From: Aquamicrobium aerolatum DSM 21857
Lineage (GTDB): Bacteria; Pseudomonadota; Alphaproteobacteria; Rhizobiales; Rhizobiaceae
Assembly: GCF_900113935.1 (NCBI RefSeq)
Contig: NZ_FORF01000007.1
Coordinates: 62,001 to 126,000 of the forward strand
DNA length: 64,000 nt
Direction: 5' to 3'
Below, one piece after another: positions 29,447 through 39,784 of the stretch. The notes below the pieces were generated by a model that was not told the origin of the DNA, did no database searches, and saw nothing but the letters and a program-made list of their open reading frames with translations. A program made the translations under genes and the position numbers. The number at the start of each line of letters is the position of its first letter. Position 1 is the first letter of the stretch.

Positions 29447-32045
29447 TCTTTGGGGGAAGATGGATAATGCGGATCACAATCAGCGTTACTTCTCGTATTT
29501 TTGCGCCGACGTCCGGCATTTCAACGGAAATCTCTACCGTAACGCCCGCATCCTCGAACTGAGTGGTGAGGAAATCGGCGAACTGGCAGCGGCTGCAAAG
29601 CACAACTGGATCGACGTTGATCCCGCGATCTTCGGCACGCTGCTGGAGCAGGCGCTGGATCCGACGGAGCGGCGCAAGCTTGGAGCCCACTACACACCGC
29701 GTGCCTATGTCGAGCGGCTGGTTGAGCGGACCATCCTTGACGTGCTGCGCGATGAATGGCGTGCGGTGTTAAAGAAGGCCGAAGACGCCAGGGAGTGCGC
29801 CGACGAGCGCAAGGCACTGGCGCTGGTTCAGGCCTTCCATCGCCGCTTGTGCACGACGACGGTGCTCGATCCAGCCTGCGGGACCGGGAATTTTCTCTAC
29901 GTCGCGCTTGAGATGATGACCAAGCTTGAGGGCGAGGGGCTTGAAACTCTCGCAGGGCTCGGCGGCAACGAGGTGCTTGGTCTCGACGACGAAACCGTCA
30001 GTCCACGGCAGTTTTTCGGTCTGGAGAAAAATCCGCGCGCCGCAGCAATTGCCGAGCTGGTGGTTTGGATCGGCTATCTGCAACAGCATTACCGTACCCG
30101 AACCGGGCACCCGAAGGAGCCGATCCTGCGCACGCTCGACACCATCAATTTCGGCCGCCGCACTGGGTATGACGCCGTGCTTGCCGGTGGTTGCGGTGAT
30201 GGGATTGCGCTGGCGGAAAGCGATGCGGAGCCGCGACGACCAGAGTGGCCGGAGGTGGAGTTCATCATTGGCAATCCGCCGTTTCTTGGCGGTAAGGATA
30301 TCCGCGCGCGCTTGGGCGCCGACTATGCGCAAGCTCTTTGGCATGCGCATCCGCAAATCAACAGGAGCGCCGACCTCGTTATGTATTGGTGGGACCGGGC
30401 TGCGGAACTCCTGACGCGCAAGGGCACGAAGCTGAAGCGCTTCGGGTTCGTGACCACGAATTCGATCAGTCAGGTTTTCCAGCGACGGGTGATGGAGCGG
30501 CATCTCAACGCGGACAAACCGGTCAGCATCCTGTTTGCCATACCAGACCATCCCTGGACGAAGGCGACAAAGGATGCAGCGTCGGTCCGCATCGCGATGA
30601 CAGTGGTGGAAAAGGGAACGCGGGAAGGGCAGCTCTACACGGTGAGCCATGAGCAAGGACTGACGAGCGATACACCGACAATCGACTGCATTGTCCGCAA
30701 CGGAGTTATCAATGCTGATCTTTCGGTTGGTTTGGAGTTGACGCGAGCGGGTGCCCTGAAAGCCCAAACAGGGCTATGTTCAAGGGGCGTTCAATTGATG
30801 GGTGCTGGTTTCATCGTGGACGCTAGCCGACTGGAGCAGCTTGGCTTCGGTAGCCGCCTTGGGTTTGATGACTACGTTCGTCCTTATCGCAACGGCAAAG
30901 ATCTCACCGACCGTCCGCGGAACAAGATGGTGATCGATCTGTTCGGTTTATCCGCACAGGAGGTCAGAACCAGATTTCCGGAAATCTATCAGTATCTCAC
31001 CGAGCGGGTCCGCTACGATTTGGGGGCTGACGGCAAACCCAAGACTGACAAGGATGGGCGCAGGACTGGACGCGAGTGGAACAATCGCGCGTCATATCGG
31101 GAGACATGGTGGAGCTTCGGGGAGCCGCGCAGAAACCTGCGACCGGCATTGGAGGGGCTTGAGCGTTACATCGTCACCGTAGAAACGGCAAAGCACCGAG
31201 TGTTTCAGTTTTTGGATACCAGTATACTGCCTGACAACAGGCTGGTGTGTTTTGCAACGCAGGACGCCGCTCATCTGACGGTGCTATCGTCGCGAGTACA
31301 TCTGATTTGGGTGCAGGCCAACAGTGGACTGCTAGAGGATCGACCGATCTATACGAAGTCCCGCTGCTTCGATCCGTTTCCCTTTCCCGACCCGTCTTTC
31401 GTTCTGCGCCAGCACCTGCGTTCGGCGGGCGAAGAGCTTGACGCGCTGCGCAAGCGGGTTCTGGACGAACATGCCGATCTCACCCTGACAGGGCTCTACA
31501 ATGTCCTGGAGAAGGTGAAGGCGGGAGCAGCGTTGTCTGCCAGGGAGGAGGCTGTGAAGCAGCGCGGTTACGTGCTGATCCTGAAGGATTTGCAAGAGAC
31601 GATCGACCGCCTGACGGTCGCTGCCTATGGCTGGCCGCAGGATCTTTCCGATCATGACGTGCTGACACGGCTGGTTACGCTCAACGCTGAACGTGCGCGC
31701 GATGAGGCCGAGGGCCGCGTACGATGGCTGCGGCCGGACTATCAGATGCCGCGTGCGAAAATTCTGGTCGCGAAAACGCAGGAACTGCCACTGGAAGCAA
31801 TCGTCATCTCGATCGATCGCGGCAAGCCGGTGTTCCCTCGAGATCGCCACGAACAGCCGCTGGCGGTCGAAGCCGTGCTGGCGGCAAGCGGGGGAGCGCT
31901 GGACGCGCTGGCTGTCGCGCGGTTGTTCAAGGGCGGCGGGGCGCGGATCGAGCCGAGGGTCGCACAAATCCTGCTGACGCTGGCGCGCTATGGCCATATT
32001 TCCGCGCTGCCCGACGGGCGCTTTGTGATGAGGCTGGTCGCATAG
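29436..32045 (+). pseudogene. MmeI-like type IIL enzyme, methyltransferase and target-recognition part
   Basis: Second half of the broken enzyme, about 869 residues if read from the ATG at 29436. It carries a gamma-class N6-adenine methyltransferase: SAM motif DPACGTGNFLYVALEMM and catalytic NPPF in FIIGNPPFLGGKDIR, preceded by LGAHYTPRAYVERLV. A target-recognition domain (~440-700) and C-terminal helices follow. This half is open to its end, so the methylase might still be made, from the ATG that overlaps the preceding stop by 11 bases, but no good Shine-Dalgarno precedes it. Whether the part without the N-terminus methylates DNA is unknown. No other defence genes adjoin. Confidence 0.78.
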
Positions 32046-32095
32046 TCCAGAATTGCGTTTGCGGTACCTAAGACAGGGTGTCCCTCATCTCCACC

Positions 32096-33340
32096 CTACT
32101 CCCCATCCTCCACCACATGCAGCCGCAGCCGCCCGTGCGCGGCGGTGTCGGTGGCGGTAGCGCGGGACTCCGGTGCGGTGGGAGCCGGCTCCCCCAGTTC
32201 CAGCGCTTCGATCTTCGCGCCGCGCCTGGTGACCTTTTCCGACGACGTCAGGATCAGGTCGATGTCGCGGTTGGCTTGCAGGAAATGGCCCTGCAGCTTG
32301 CGCACCCGTTCGTCCAAGCGGCCGACATCTTCCATCAGCCGTGACACCTCGCCCTGGATCAGATGCGCCTGCTCGCGCATGCGCGCATCCTTGAGCACGG
32401 CCTGGATCACCTGAATCGACAGCATCAACAGCGACGGCGAGACGATGACGATGCGGGCGCGGTGGGCGCGCTGGACGAGCGCCTCGAAGTTCTCGTGGAT
32501 CTCGGCGAAAATCGACTCCGACGGCACGAACATGAAGGCCGTTTCCTGCGTTTCGCCGGTGATCAGATATTTGTCGGCAATCGCCTTGATATGCACCTCG
32601 ATATCGCGGCGGAACGCCTGCGCGGCGATCTTCTGCGCCTCGGGCCCGCCTTCTTCGGCGGCCGCACGAATGGCGTTGAAGGATTCCAGCGGGAATTTTG
32701 CGTCGATGACGAGGTCGGGCGCGCCATTGGGCATGCGCACGAGGCAGTCTGGCCGATTGCCGTTCGAGAGCGTCGCCTGGAACTCATAGGCGCCATGCGG
32801 CAGCCCGTCGGCGACGATCGCCTCCATGCGGCTCTGGCCGAACGCACCGCGCGTCTGCTTGTTGGACAGAATGTGCTGGAGCTGGACGACCTGGCCGGCG
32901 AGCGACTGGATGTTGTTCTGCGCCGTGTCGATGACCGCCAGCCGCTCCTGCAGTTTGGCAAGGTTCTCGTGGGTGGATTTGGTCTGCTCGGTGATCGAGT
33001 GGCCAAGGCGCGAGGTCATGCCGTCGAGACGTTCGCTGAGCGCCTTGGTCAGTTCCGCCTGCCTGCTGCCGAAGACTTCCGCAATCGTGCCGATGCGCCC
33101 CTGCATCTCAGCCTGCGCGCGCATGATCTCGGCCATGCGCTCTTCGGCGAGGCGGGCGCGGGACGCTGCCTCCTCGGCAATCTGCGCCTGCGCGCGGGCG
33201 GCGCGGCGCATCGCCATGACAGGGATCGCAATGACCAGCGCGAGGCCGATCAGCGTAACGGCCAGCACGTGACCGAGCGTGAAAATGCTCGCGCCAAGCT
33301 GCGCCACGGGCTGGGAAAGGAGGGAGCCGAAATCGTTCAT
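32096..33340 (-). CDS. rmuC: DNA recombination protein RmuC homolog
   Basis: A 414-residue protein from the ATG at 33340. An N-terminal membrane segment (~22-45) is followed by a long coiled coil (~48-165) and the RmuC domain (~170-360) with PDLVIDAKFPLESFNA, a nuclease-like core, and EIHENFEALVQRAHRARIVIVSP. RmuC limits inversions between short repeats and has recently been linked to restriction of plasmids or mobile DNA in some bacteria. The reading frame stays open to 33898, but that part is the antisense of def. Converges on the type IIL locus 50 bases away. Confidence 0.92.
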   Translation of the reverse strand: MNDFGSLLSQPVAQLGASIFTLGHVLAVTLIGLALVIAIPVMAMRRAARAQAQIAEEAASRARLAEERMAEIMRAQAEMQGRIGTIAEVFGSRQAELTKALSERLDGMTSRLGHSITEQTKSTHENLAKLQERLAVIDTAQNNIQSLAGQVVQLQHILSNKQTRGAFGQSRMEAIVADGLPHGAYEFQATLSNGNRPDCLVRMPNGAPDLVIDAKFPLESFNAIRAAAEEGGPEAQKIAAQAFRRDIEVHIKAIADKYLITGETQETAFMFVPSESIFAEIHENFEALVQRAHRARIVIVSPSLLMLSIQVIQAVLKDARMREQAHLIQGEVSRLMEDVGRLDERVRKLQGHFLQANRDIDLILTSSEKVTRRGAKIEALELGEPAPTAPESRATATDTAAHGRLRLHVVEDGE

Positions 33341-33454
33341 CGCGTCAGGATAGTCGATTCGGGGGCACGATAGTAGACCAAACCGTGAACAAATGTGAAG
33401 GGACGGTTGCAAAACCCGTTGACGGGTCCGGGCGGACCTATTACCTGACCTTCC

Positions 33455-33982
33455 ATGATCAGACCCCTCATCATTCTCCCCGATCCGGTCCTGCGCCAGC
33501 TGTCCAAGCCGCTGGAGCGCGTTGACGATTCCGTGCGCAAGCTCGCCGACGACATGCTCGAGACGATGTACGACGCGCCGGGCATCGGCCTTGCCGCGAT
33601 CCAGATCGGCGAGCCAGTGCGCATGCTGGTGATCGACCTTGCCAAGGAAGACGAGCCGAAGGCGCCGCAGGTGTTCATCAACCCGCAGGTCGTGGCCACC
33701 GGCGACGAAGCCTCGGTTTATGAGGAAGGCTGCCTGTCGATCCCGGATTATTATGCCGAGGTCGAGCGTCCGGCGACGCTGACGGTCAGCTATGTCGACC
33801 GTGACGGCAAGGAGCAGACAGTGGAGGCCGACGGCCTCCTGGCGACCTGCCTGCAGCACGAGATCGACCATCTCGACGGCGTGCTGTTCATCGACCACAT
33901 CTCCAAGCTGAAGCGCGACATGGTCATGCGCAAGTTCAAGAAGCTGGCCAAGGACAAGGTTCCCGGCCGGCTCGTGGGCTGA
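33455..33982 (+). CDS. def: Peptide deformylase
   Basis: Removes the N-formyl group from nascent proteins, using Fe2+ bound in the active site. 175 residues with all three motifs: GIGLAAIQ (43-50), EGCLSIP (91-97, ligand Cys93) and QHEIDHLDG (134-142, ligands His135 and His139, catalytic Glu136). fmt starts two bases after its stop: the conserved def-fmt pair. The 114-base region divergent from rmuC contains a small GGTCC/GGACC palindrome but no clear promoter. Confidence 0.97.
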   Translation: MIRPLIILPDPVLRQLSKPLERVDDSVRKLADDMLETMYDAPGIGLAAIQIGEPVRMLVIDLAKEDEPKAPQVFINPQVVATGDEASVYEEGCLSIPDYYAEVERPATLTVSYVDRDGKEQTVEADGLLATCLQHEIDHLDGVLFIDHISKLKRDMVMRKFKKLAKDKVPGRLVG

Positions 33983-33984
33983 GG

Positions 33985-34920
33985 ATGGCGCTGCGCGTCA
34001 TCTTCATGGGCACGCCGGAATTTTCGGCTGCAACTTTGCAGGCCGTAGCCGACGCTGGCCATGAGATCGTCGCCGTCTATTCGCAGCCACCGCGCCCTGC
34101 GGGCCGTCGCGGGCTGGAGCTGACCAAGTCGCCGGTGCACCTGCTGGGCGAGAGCCTTGGCGTCGAGGTGCGCACGCCGACCTCGCTGAAGGGCGAGGAC
34201 GAGCAGGCCGCGTTTGCGGCGCTCAATGCCGATGTCGCCGTGGTGGTGGCCTACGGGCTGCTGTTGCCGAAGGCGATCCTCGAAGGCACGCGGCTTGGCG
34301 CGTTCAACGGTCACGCATCGCTGTTGCCACGCTGGCGAGGCGCCGCGCCGATCCAGCGCGCGATCATCGCGGGTGATGCCGAAACCGGCATGATGATCAT
34401 GAAGATGGATGTCGGGCTCGATACGGGTCCGGTGGCGCTGACTGAGCGCGTGGCGATCGGTCCGGACATGACGGCAGGCGCGTTGCACGACGCGCTGATG
34501 GGCGCGGGCGCAAGCCTGATGGTCGAGGCGCTGGCACAGCTGGAAGCCGGAACGCTGACGCTGACGCCTCAGGACGAGGACGGCGCGACCTACGCCAAGA
34601 AGATCGACAAGGCCGAAACGCGCATCGACTGGTCGCAAGCCGCAAGCGACGTGCACAACCGCATCCGCGGCCTGTCGCCATTTCCGGGTGCTTGGTGCGA
34701 GATGGAGTTTGGCGGCAAGGCGGAGCGTGTAAAGCTACTGGGCTCGACGTTGGCTGACGGGAACGGCGCGCCGGGGACGGTGCTGGATGATGCGCTGACG
34801 ATTGCGTGTGGGACAGGGGCCGTGCGGCTGACGGAATTGCAGCGCGCCGGTGGCAAGGCGCTGGTCGCGACGGACTTTCTGCGCGGGGCCAAGCTGGCCA
34901 AGGGCGAGGTGCTGTCATGA
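33985..34920 (+). CDS. fmt: Methionyl-tRNA formyltransferase
   Basis: Formylates Met-tRNA(fMet) with 10-formyl-THF. 311 residues: N-terminal Rossmann-like catalytic domain (1-~205) with the family signature [16 protein letters not shown], and a C-terminal OB-like tRNA-binding domain. Two bases separate it from def, and its stop overlaps the start of the GNAT gene (ATGA). Confidence 0.97.
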   Translation: MALRVIFMGTPEFSAATLQAVADAGHEIVAVYSQPPRPAGRRGLELTKSPVHLLGESLGVEVRTPTSLKGEDEQAAFAALNADVAVVVAYGLLLPKAILEGTRLGAFNGHASLLPRWRGAAPIQRAIIAGDAETGMMIMKMDVGLDTGPVALTERVAIGPDMTAGALHDALMGAGASLMVEALAQLEAGTLTLTPQDEDGATYAKKIDKAETRIDWSQAASDVHNRIRGLSPFPGAWCEMEFGGKAERVKLLGSTLADGNGAPGTVLDDALTIACGTGAVRLTELQRAGGKALVATDFLRGAKLAKGEVLS

Positions 34921-35420
34921 GCGGGCTGACGATCCGCGCGGCGCGCGATGGCGATCGCGAAGCGATCCGCTGGCTGTGCGAGGAAGCCTTCGGGCAGCCA
35001 AGCGAAGGCAAGCTGGTCGACGCATTGGTCGCCGATGGCGATGACGTCTTGGAACTCGTGGCCGAAAAGAACGGGCAGATCGTCGGGCACGTGCTGTTTT
35101 CGACGTTGATGGTGGAAAGCCAGAACCGCAGCTACTCCGCCGTGGCGCTGGCACCGCTCGCGGTGAGCCCGACGGTGCAGAAGCAGGGCATCGGCAGCGC
35201 GCTGGTGGACGAAGCGCATCGCCAGTTGCGACTTGCGGGCGAGACGCTGAGCGTCGTTCTGGGCGATGCGGCTTATTACGGGCGGTTCGGATACACCCAC
35301 GCGCGCGCGGCAAGCTTTGACTGCGAATGGCAGGGCGAGCATCTGCAGGCACTCGACTGGAGCGCCGATGCGCCGACCAAGGGCAAGCTCGTCTACGCTG
35401 CCGCATTCTCGGCGCTCTGA
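34917..35420 (+). CDS. GNAT N-acetyltransferase (YhbS-like)
   Basis: A 167-residue acetyltransferase from the ATG at 34917. The acetyl-CoA-binding segment is in [20 protein letters not shown], and [12 protein letters not shown] is typical of YhbS-like proteins. The substrate is unknown. It is inserted between fmt and truA and coupled to fmt by a four-base overlap, so it is part of this translation-related operon. Confidence 0.85.
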   Translation: MSGLTIRAARDGDREAIRWLCEEAFGQPSEGKLVDALVADGDDVLELVAEKNGQIVGHVLFSTLMVESQNRSYSAVALAPLAVSPTVQKQGIGSALVDEAHRQLRLAGETLSVVLGDAAYYGRFGYTHARAASFDCEWQGEHLQALDWSADAPTKGKLVYAAAFSAL

Positions 35421-35422
35421 CG

Positions 35423-36169
35423 ATGCCCCGCTATCGCATCGACATCGAATATGACGGACGCGGTTATGCCGGGTGGCAGCGGCAGGCAGCGGACCAGCAC
35501 TCGATCCAGGCGGCAATCGAAAAGGCGATCTTCGCCTTTACCGGCGAGATGGTGACGATCCGGGGTGCCGGGCGCACGGATGCGGGCGTCCATGCGATCT
35601 GCCAGGTGGTTCACGTTGATCTTCAAAAGGAGATGGACCCGGACAAGGTGATGGGCGCGCTCAACGCCCATCTGAAGATTGCCGGGGAGACCGTCTCCGC
35701 GCTGCGCGCCGAGCGCGTCAGCGAGGAATTCGACGCCCGGTTTTCAGCCAAGGCACGGCATTATCTATATGTCATCCTCAACCGGCGCGCGCCGGCGGCG
35801 CTGATGGGGGGCAATGTCTGGCATGTCCCGCGTGAACTGGACGCCGAGGCGATGCACGAGGCGGCGCAGCGCCTTCTCGGCAAACATGATTTTACGACGT
35901 TTCGCTCGGTCCAGTGTCAGGCCGCAAGTCCTGAAAAGACGCTGGATCGTCTCGATGTCGTGCGCAATGGCGATCTGATCGAAATCACGACCTCGGCGCG
36001 CTCGTTCCTGCACAATCAGGTGCGTTCGATGGTCGGTTCGCTCAGGCGTGTGGGCGAGGGCGGGTGGAACGCAGACGATCTGGAAGCCGCGCTGAAGGCA
36101 GCGGACCGTTCCCGCTGCGGGCAGGTCGCCCCTGCCGACGGGCTCTATCTGGTACGCGTCGATTACTGA
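35423..36169 (+). CDS. truA: tRNA pseudouridine(38-40) synthase TruA
   Basis: Isomerises uridines 38-40 in the tRNA anticodon arm. 248 residues from the ATG at 35423, two bases after the GNAT stop. The catalytic aspartate lies in [16 protein letters not shown] near residue 54; [12 protein letters not shown] opens the protein and [14 protein letters not shown] near the end is a further signature. It overlaps the following minus-strand gene by seven bases tail to tail. Confidence 0.96.
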   Translation: MPRYRIDIEYDGRGYAGWQRQAADQHSIQAAIEKAIFAFTGEMVTIRGAGRTDAGVHAICQVVHVDLQKEMDPDKVMGALNAHLKIAGETVSALRAERVSEEFDARFSAKARHYLYVILNRRAPAALMGGNVWHVPRELDAEAMHEAAQRLLGKHDFTTFRSVQCQAASPEKTLDRLDVVRNGDLIEITTSARSFLHNQVRSMVGSLRRVGEGGWNADDLEAALKAADRSRCGQVAPADGLYLVRVDY

Positions 36170-36759
36170 ACCGGCGTGATGCCGAAGAGGTCTTGCAGCA
36201 GGAACAACAACAGGATCGCGAAGAACAGCGCGCCGACGAAGACGCCGCTCGCCATCATCGGTCCCTTGTTGAGTGCCGCATTGGTCAGACGCCACGACAG
36301 GACCAGCGTTCCAAGGAAAATCAGCAGCGATAGGCTGATCGTCAAATCCGCCGCGCCGGGAAAGATCAGGTTCAGCAGCGAGGCCGGCAGCATGAACCAG
36401 GCAAACAGAGCATTGCCCCAGTTGGTGGCGACGACATAGGGCACGAACCGGTCTTTGACCCCGATCACGCCCGCGACAAGCGCCAGCGCCGCCATCGGCA
36501 ACACCCAGACGCTGAGATCGACCATCGCGAGACGGACGATGAACGACACCCGCTCGCCCAAGTTCGACGCCGTACCATAGGCTTCATTCGCTATCGGCAC
36601 CCAGCCGACCACAAGCACTGGCAGCGCCACCACAATGGCAAAGAAGGAATTCCAGAAGCCGTCGACAGACAGGTCAAGGAGACGGATGCCGTCTCGCTTG
36701 CCGAGCATCATCTGCCACGCGCCGTATAGATGCCGCTGGATCTCCTCCGACGGGGGCAT
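36163..36759 (-). CDS. Integral membrane protein of unknown function (Yip1-like)
   Basis: A 198-residue protein with five likely membrane segments (roughly 35-58, 76-98, 105-128, 132-155 and 170-192). The soluble N-terminus ([20 protein letters not shown]) has the look of small Yip1-like proteins found beside dapE in rhizobia; that family link is by impression. It starts one base after the dapE stop on the same strand, so it is cotranscribed with dapE. Function unknown. Confidence 0.7.
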   Translation of the reverse strand: MPPSEEIQRHLYGAWQMMLGKRDGIRLLDLSVDGFWNSFFAIVVALPVLVVGWVPIANEAYGTASNLGERVSFIVRLAMVDLSVWVLPMAALALVAGVIGVKDRFVPYVVATNWGNALFAWFMLPASLLNLIFPGAADLTISLSLLIFLGTLVLSWRLTNAALNKGPMMASGVFVGALFFAILLLFLLQDLFGITPVQ

Positions 36760-36760
36760 G

Positions 36761-37954
36761 TCAGACGAACCAGTCCTGCAGGAAGCGCTGGTAAATTCTG
36801 GTCAGGGTCTCTAGGTCATCTAGCGCCACGCGCTCGTCCACCATGTGCATGGTCTTGCCGACCAGGCCGAATTCGACCACCGGGCAATAGTCCTTGATAA
36901 AGCGGGCATCCGATGAGCCGCCGGAAGTGGAGAGTGCAGCCCGGCGTCCCGTGATTGCCTCTACGGCGGCGCCCATGTGTTCGATCAGCTTTTCGCTGCG
37001 GGTCAGAAAGACAGGACTTGGTCTGCCGGTCCAGATCAGTTCATAGACAATCGGCTCGGACCGGCCTTGGCGCAGACGCGTCGAGCCAGCCGCCTTCTCA
37101 AGCCGTTTCTCGATCTCGGCTTGGAGATTCTCGGCGCTCCAGCTGTCGTTGAAGCGGATATTGAACGCGGCCTCGGCGCGCGCCGGGATCACATTGACTG
37201 CGGGGTTGCCGACGTCGAGCGTCGTGACCTCCAGATTGGTCGCCTGAAACTCGGCGGTTCCTTCATCCAGCGCAGGATGCAGGAGTGCGTCAACCAAGGT
37301 GACAATGCCGGGAACGGGATTGTCGGCAAGATGCGGATAGGCGGCGTGGCCCTGGCGGCCGTGAACGATCAGGCGACCGGAGATCGAACCACGCCGGCCG
37401 ATCTTGATCATGTCGCCGAGCGTCTCGGGATTGGTCGGCTCACCGACGATGGCAGCATCCCATTTCTCGCCACGTGCAGCGGCCCATTCGAGCAGCTTGA
37501 CCGTCCCGTTGATCGCGGGGCCTTCCTCGTCGCCGGTAATCAGAAGGGAAACTGAGCCCTTCAGCGGGCCGTTTTGTTCGACATGGCGTGCAACAGCAGC
37601 CACGAAACAGGCAATGCCGCCCTTCATGTCGACCGCGCCGCGCCCGTACATCATGCCATCGGCGATTTCCGCGCTGAAGGGTGGGTGCGTCCAGGCCGCT
37701 TCGTCGCCAACCGGCACGACATCGGTGTGGCCGGCAAACATCAGGTGAGGGCCATTGCCGGACAGGCGGGCGTAGAGATTCTCGACGTCGGGCGTGCCTT
37801 CTTCGGAAAATGTCTGCCGATCAACGGCGAAACCCAGGGGATTCAGCATCTCTGCCAATGAAGTCAATGCACCGCCTTCCGTCGGGGTGACGGATTGGCA
37901 GCGGATCAGGGTGGCAAGATTGGCGGCGGGGTCGGTGGGGAGTGTGGTCATCAT
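36761..37954 (-). CDS. dapE: Succinyl-diaminopimelate desuccinylase
   Basis: Hydrolyses N-succinyl-L,L-diaminopimelate in the lysine/peptidoglycan precursor pathway. 397 residues of the M20 metallopeptidase fold. Zinc ligands and catalytic residues sit in [25 protein letters not shown] and [28 protein letters not shown] near residue 350 is DapE-specific. The dimerisation insert is present. A second Met follows directly, so the start may be one codon later. The divergent gap to the EAL gene (144 bases) shows nothing clear. Confidence 0.95.
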   Translation of the reverse strand: MMTTLPTDPAANLATLIRCQSVTPTEGGALTSLAEMLNPLGFAVDRQTFSEEGTPDVENLYARLSGNGPHLMFAGHTDVVPVGDEAAWTHPPFSAEIADGMMYGRGAVDMKGGIACFVAAVARHVEQNGPLKGSVSLLITGDEEGPAINGTVKLLEWAAARGEKWDAAIVGEPTNPETLGDMIKIGRRGSISGRLIVHGRQGHAAYPHLADNPVPGIVTLVDALLHPALDEGTAEFQATNLEVTTLDVGNPAVNVIPARAEAAFNIRFNDSWSAENLQAEIEKRLEKAAGSTRLRQGRSEPIVYELIWTGRPSPVFLTRSEKLIEHMGAAVEAITGRRAALSTSGGSSDARFIKDYCPVVEFGLVGKTMHMVDERVALDDLETLTRIYQRFLQDWFV

Positions 37955-38098
37955 GAGCAGGATGGATAATCGAATCTGTGCCGCCTGTCACCGGTCGCAT
38001 CGACGCCATCGCCTGAAGGCCGAATTTTGGAAGAATATTGCGACGTTAACCGGAATTTGAGGTCTTGCTGCTTGGATATTCGTGGTTTGGGGGCTTCC

Positions 38099-39712
38099 AT
38101 GGCGAAATTCGCCCGCATTTTCATTGTGCCGAAACATCGGCTCTGGCTGAATATTCTGATCAGTTTGCTGACGTTTGGAGCCATGGTGGTTTCGGCCGCA
38201 TGGTATTCCATTCATAGCTCGGTCGAGACCATGGAAATGGAAATGGTCGAAGCCGAAGAGCACTTCGCCGAGCTGCGGCAGCGCCTCACCGATACTTTTG
38301 CCATTGTCGAGCGTGATGTGACTGCAACGCCCTGCAGCGCTCCGTTCATGGCCCAGCTGCGACGTGTTGCATTCCTGCCAGATGGCTTGAGCGAGTTTCT
38401 CTATGCCCCTCGGGGTAAGGTGGAGTGCTCCACGGCGAGCCATCGGTTTGAGCAAGCGATTGATTTCGGCAAGCCCGACATTGTCCGCACATATGGCAGG
38501 CTTTGGGTGAACCGCGACCTCGGCGTCCTCGGCCTTGACGGCGAGCGCGGAACGATCGTGCTGAGAGGCAATATCGCGGTTGTGGTGCCGATATCCGCCG
38601 CCCGGTTTTCGAAGCCGGATTGGCTTGATGTGGAAGGCGTGATCCGTGCGGACACCGGCCAGTGGTGGCATCGCGGCGGAGACGAGGGCATCTATGAGCA
38701 GGTGAAGGCAGGCGGTGAGCATTGGCTCCTGTCTGGCATGCTCAGCAATTTTTCCTGTGGGCCGTTGGGCCTGCATTGCGTTGCCGTCAGAATCAACCTG
38801 CCAGCGCTGATCAGCAGCCAGCGACCGCTCATCGACGCAGTTGTGGTGATGATGGCGGTGCTGTCTTTGTTTCTGACCCGCGAATTTGACAAGATGATGC
38901 AGCGCTACTGGTCGTTCGAATCGCGTTTGCGCCGCTCGCTCGATGCCAATTCAGTGATGTGTGTCTACCAGCCGCTGATGTCACTGGAGCACAACGAGAT
39001 CGTCGGATGTGAGGTGCTGGCGCGATGGCGGGACATCGACGGCAGCACGGTCTACCCTGATCGCTTTCTGCCGCTGATCGAGCAGGAAGCGGCGACGCTG
39101 AAATTCACCGAGCTTGTTGCAAGGCGCGCTTGCGATGAGCTGTCCCGGATGTTGCCGGCAGGGCGCAGGCTGCAGGTGAATTTCAACATCTTCCCGTGCG
39201 ATCTCGATCACAAGAAGCTGCTTGCCGTCTATGCCGGGTTTCTCGCACAGCCTGAGCGGTTCGACGTAGTCCTCGAAATCATCGAGAGTGAGGAGATCCC
39301 GCCCAACGCGCAGCACGAAATCGAGATGCTGCGTGCGGCCGGGGTCAAGACCTTCATCGATGATTTCGGCTCGGGCTATTCCACCATGCAGAGCCTTGCG
39401 GCGCTCTCGGTCGACGGCGTGAAGCTGGATCGTTCCTTCGCCATGGCGGCGGATGACACCATGATGGGACGAATGCTGCACCATGCGGTCGAAATGATCC
39501 ACGCCACAGGCCGGGTGATGGTCATCGAAGGCGTGGAAACGCAGGAGCGACTGCGGCTTTTGAGGAAGATGAAGACGCAGATCGACCTGGTGCAGGGCTA
39601 CTATATCTCCCACCCGCTGCCGATTGCCTGTTTCATCGACTATCTGGAGGCGCGCGCAGTCGAGCCTGTCCAGCCACGTCGGCGCAAGAAGCCGGCAGTG
39701 GTTGCAGCCTGA
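38099..39712 (+). CDS. Membrane cyclic di-GMP phosphodiesterase, CSS-EAL type
   Basis: Degrades cyclic di-GMP. 537 residues from the ATG at 38099, preceded by GGGGG. A membrane segment (~13-35), a periplasmic CSS-motif domain (~36-255, with a CSAPF segment and further cysteines in CGPLGLHC), a second membrane segment (~260-278) and a cytoplasmic EAL domain (~295-525). The EAL signature itself reads EVL (GCEVLARW), a common active variant. Catalytic landmarks are present: NFNIFPCD, EIIESEE, FIDDFGSGYS, VKLDRSF and VIEGVET. CSS domains sense periplasmic redox/disulfide state in characterised relatives. Opposes the cyclase at 377-1480. Confidence 0.88.
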   Translation: MAKFARIFIVPKHRLWLNILISLLTFGAMVVSAAWYSIHSSVETMEMEMVEAEEHFAELRQRLTDTFAIVERDVTATPCSAPFMAQLRRVAFLPDGLSEFLYAPRGKVECSTASHRFEQAIDFGKPDIVRTYGRLWVNRDLGVLGLDGERGTIVLRGNIAVVVPISAARFSKPDWLDVEGVIRADTGQWWHRGGDEGIYEQVKAGGEHWLLSGMLSNFSCGPLGLHCVAVRINLPALISSQRPLIDAVVVMMAVLSLFLTREFDKMMQRYWSFESRLRRSLDANSVMCVYQPLMSLEHNEIVGCEVLARWRDIDGSTVYPDRFLPLIEQEAATLKFTELVARRACDELSRMLPAGRRLQVNFNIFPCDLDHKKLLAVYAGFLAQPERFDVVLEIIESEEIPPNAQHEIEMLRAAGVKTFIDDFGSGYSTMQSLAALSVDGVKLDRSFAMAADDTMMGRMLHHAVEMIHATGRVMVIEGVETQERLRLLRKMKTQIDLVQGYYISHPLPIACFIDYLEARAVEPVQPRRRKKPAVVAA

Positions 39713-39784
39713 GCGCGGCATATCTAAATCCCGCAAATCGGTTTATAGACTTGCAGCTATCAGAAGACGGCCAGATCGGCATGC

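Noticed and set aside
29436-32045. Reading the two halves as a genuine two-gene system such as BREX or DISARM
   Set aside because: Domain order and motif positions match a single MmeI-type chain; no helicase, phospholipase, PglZ or other partner gene adjoins it.
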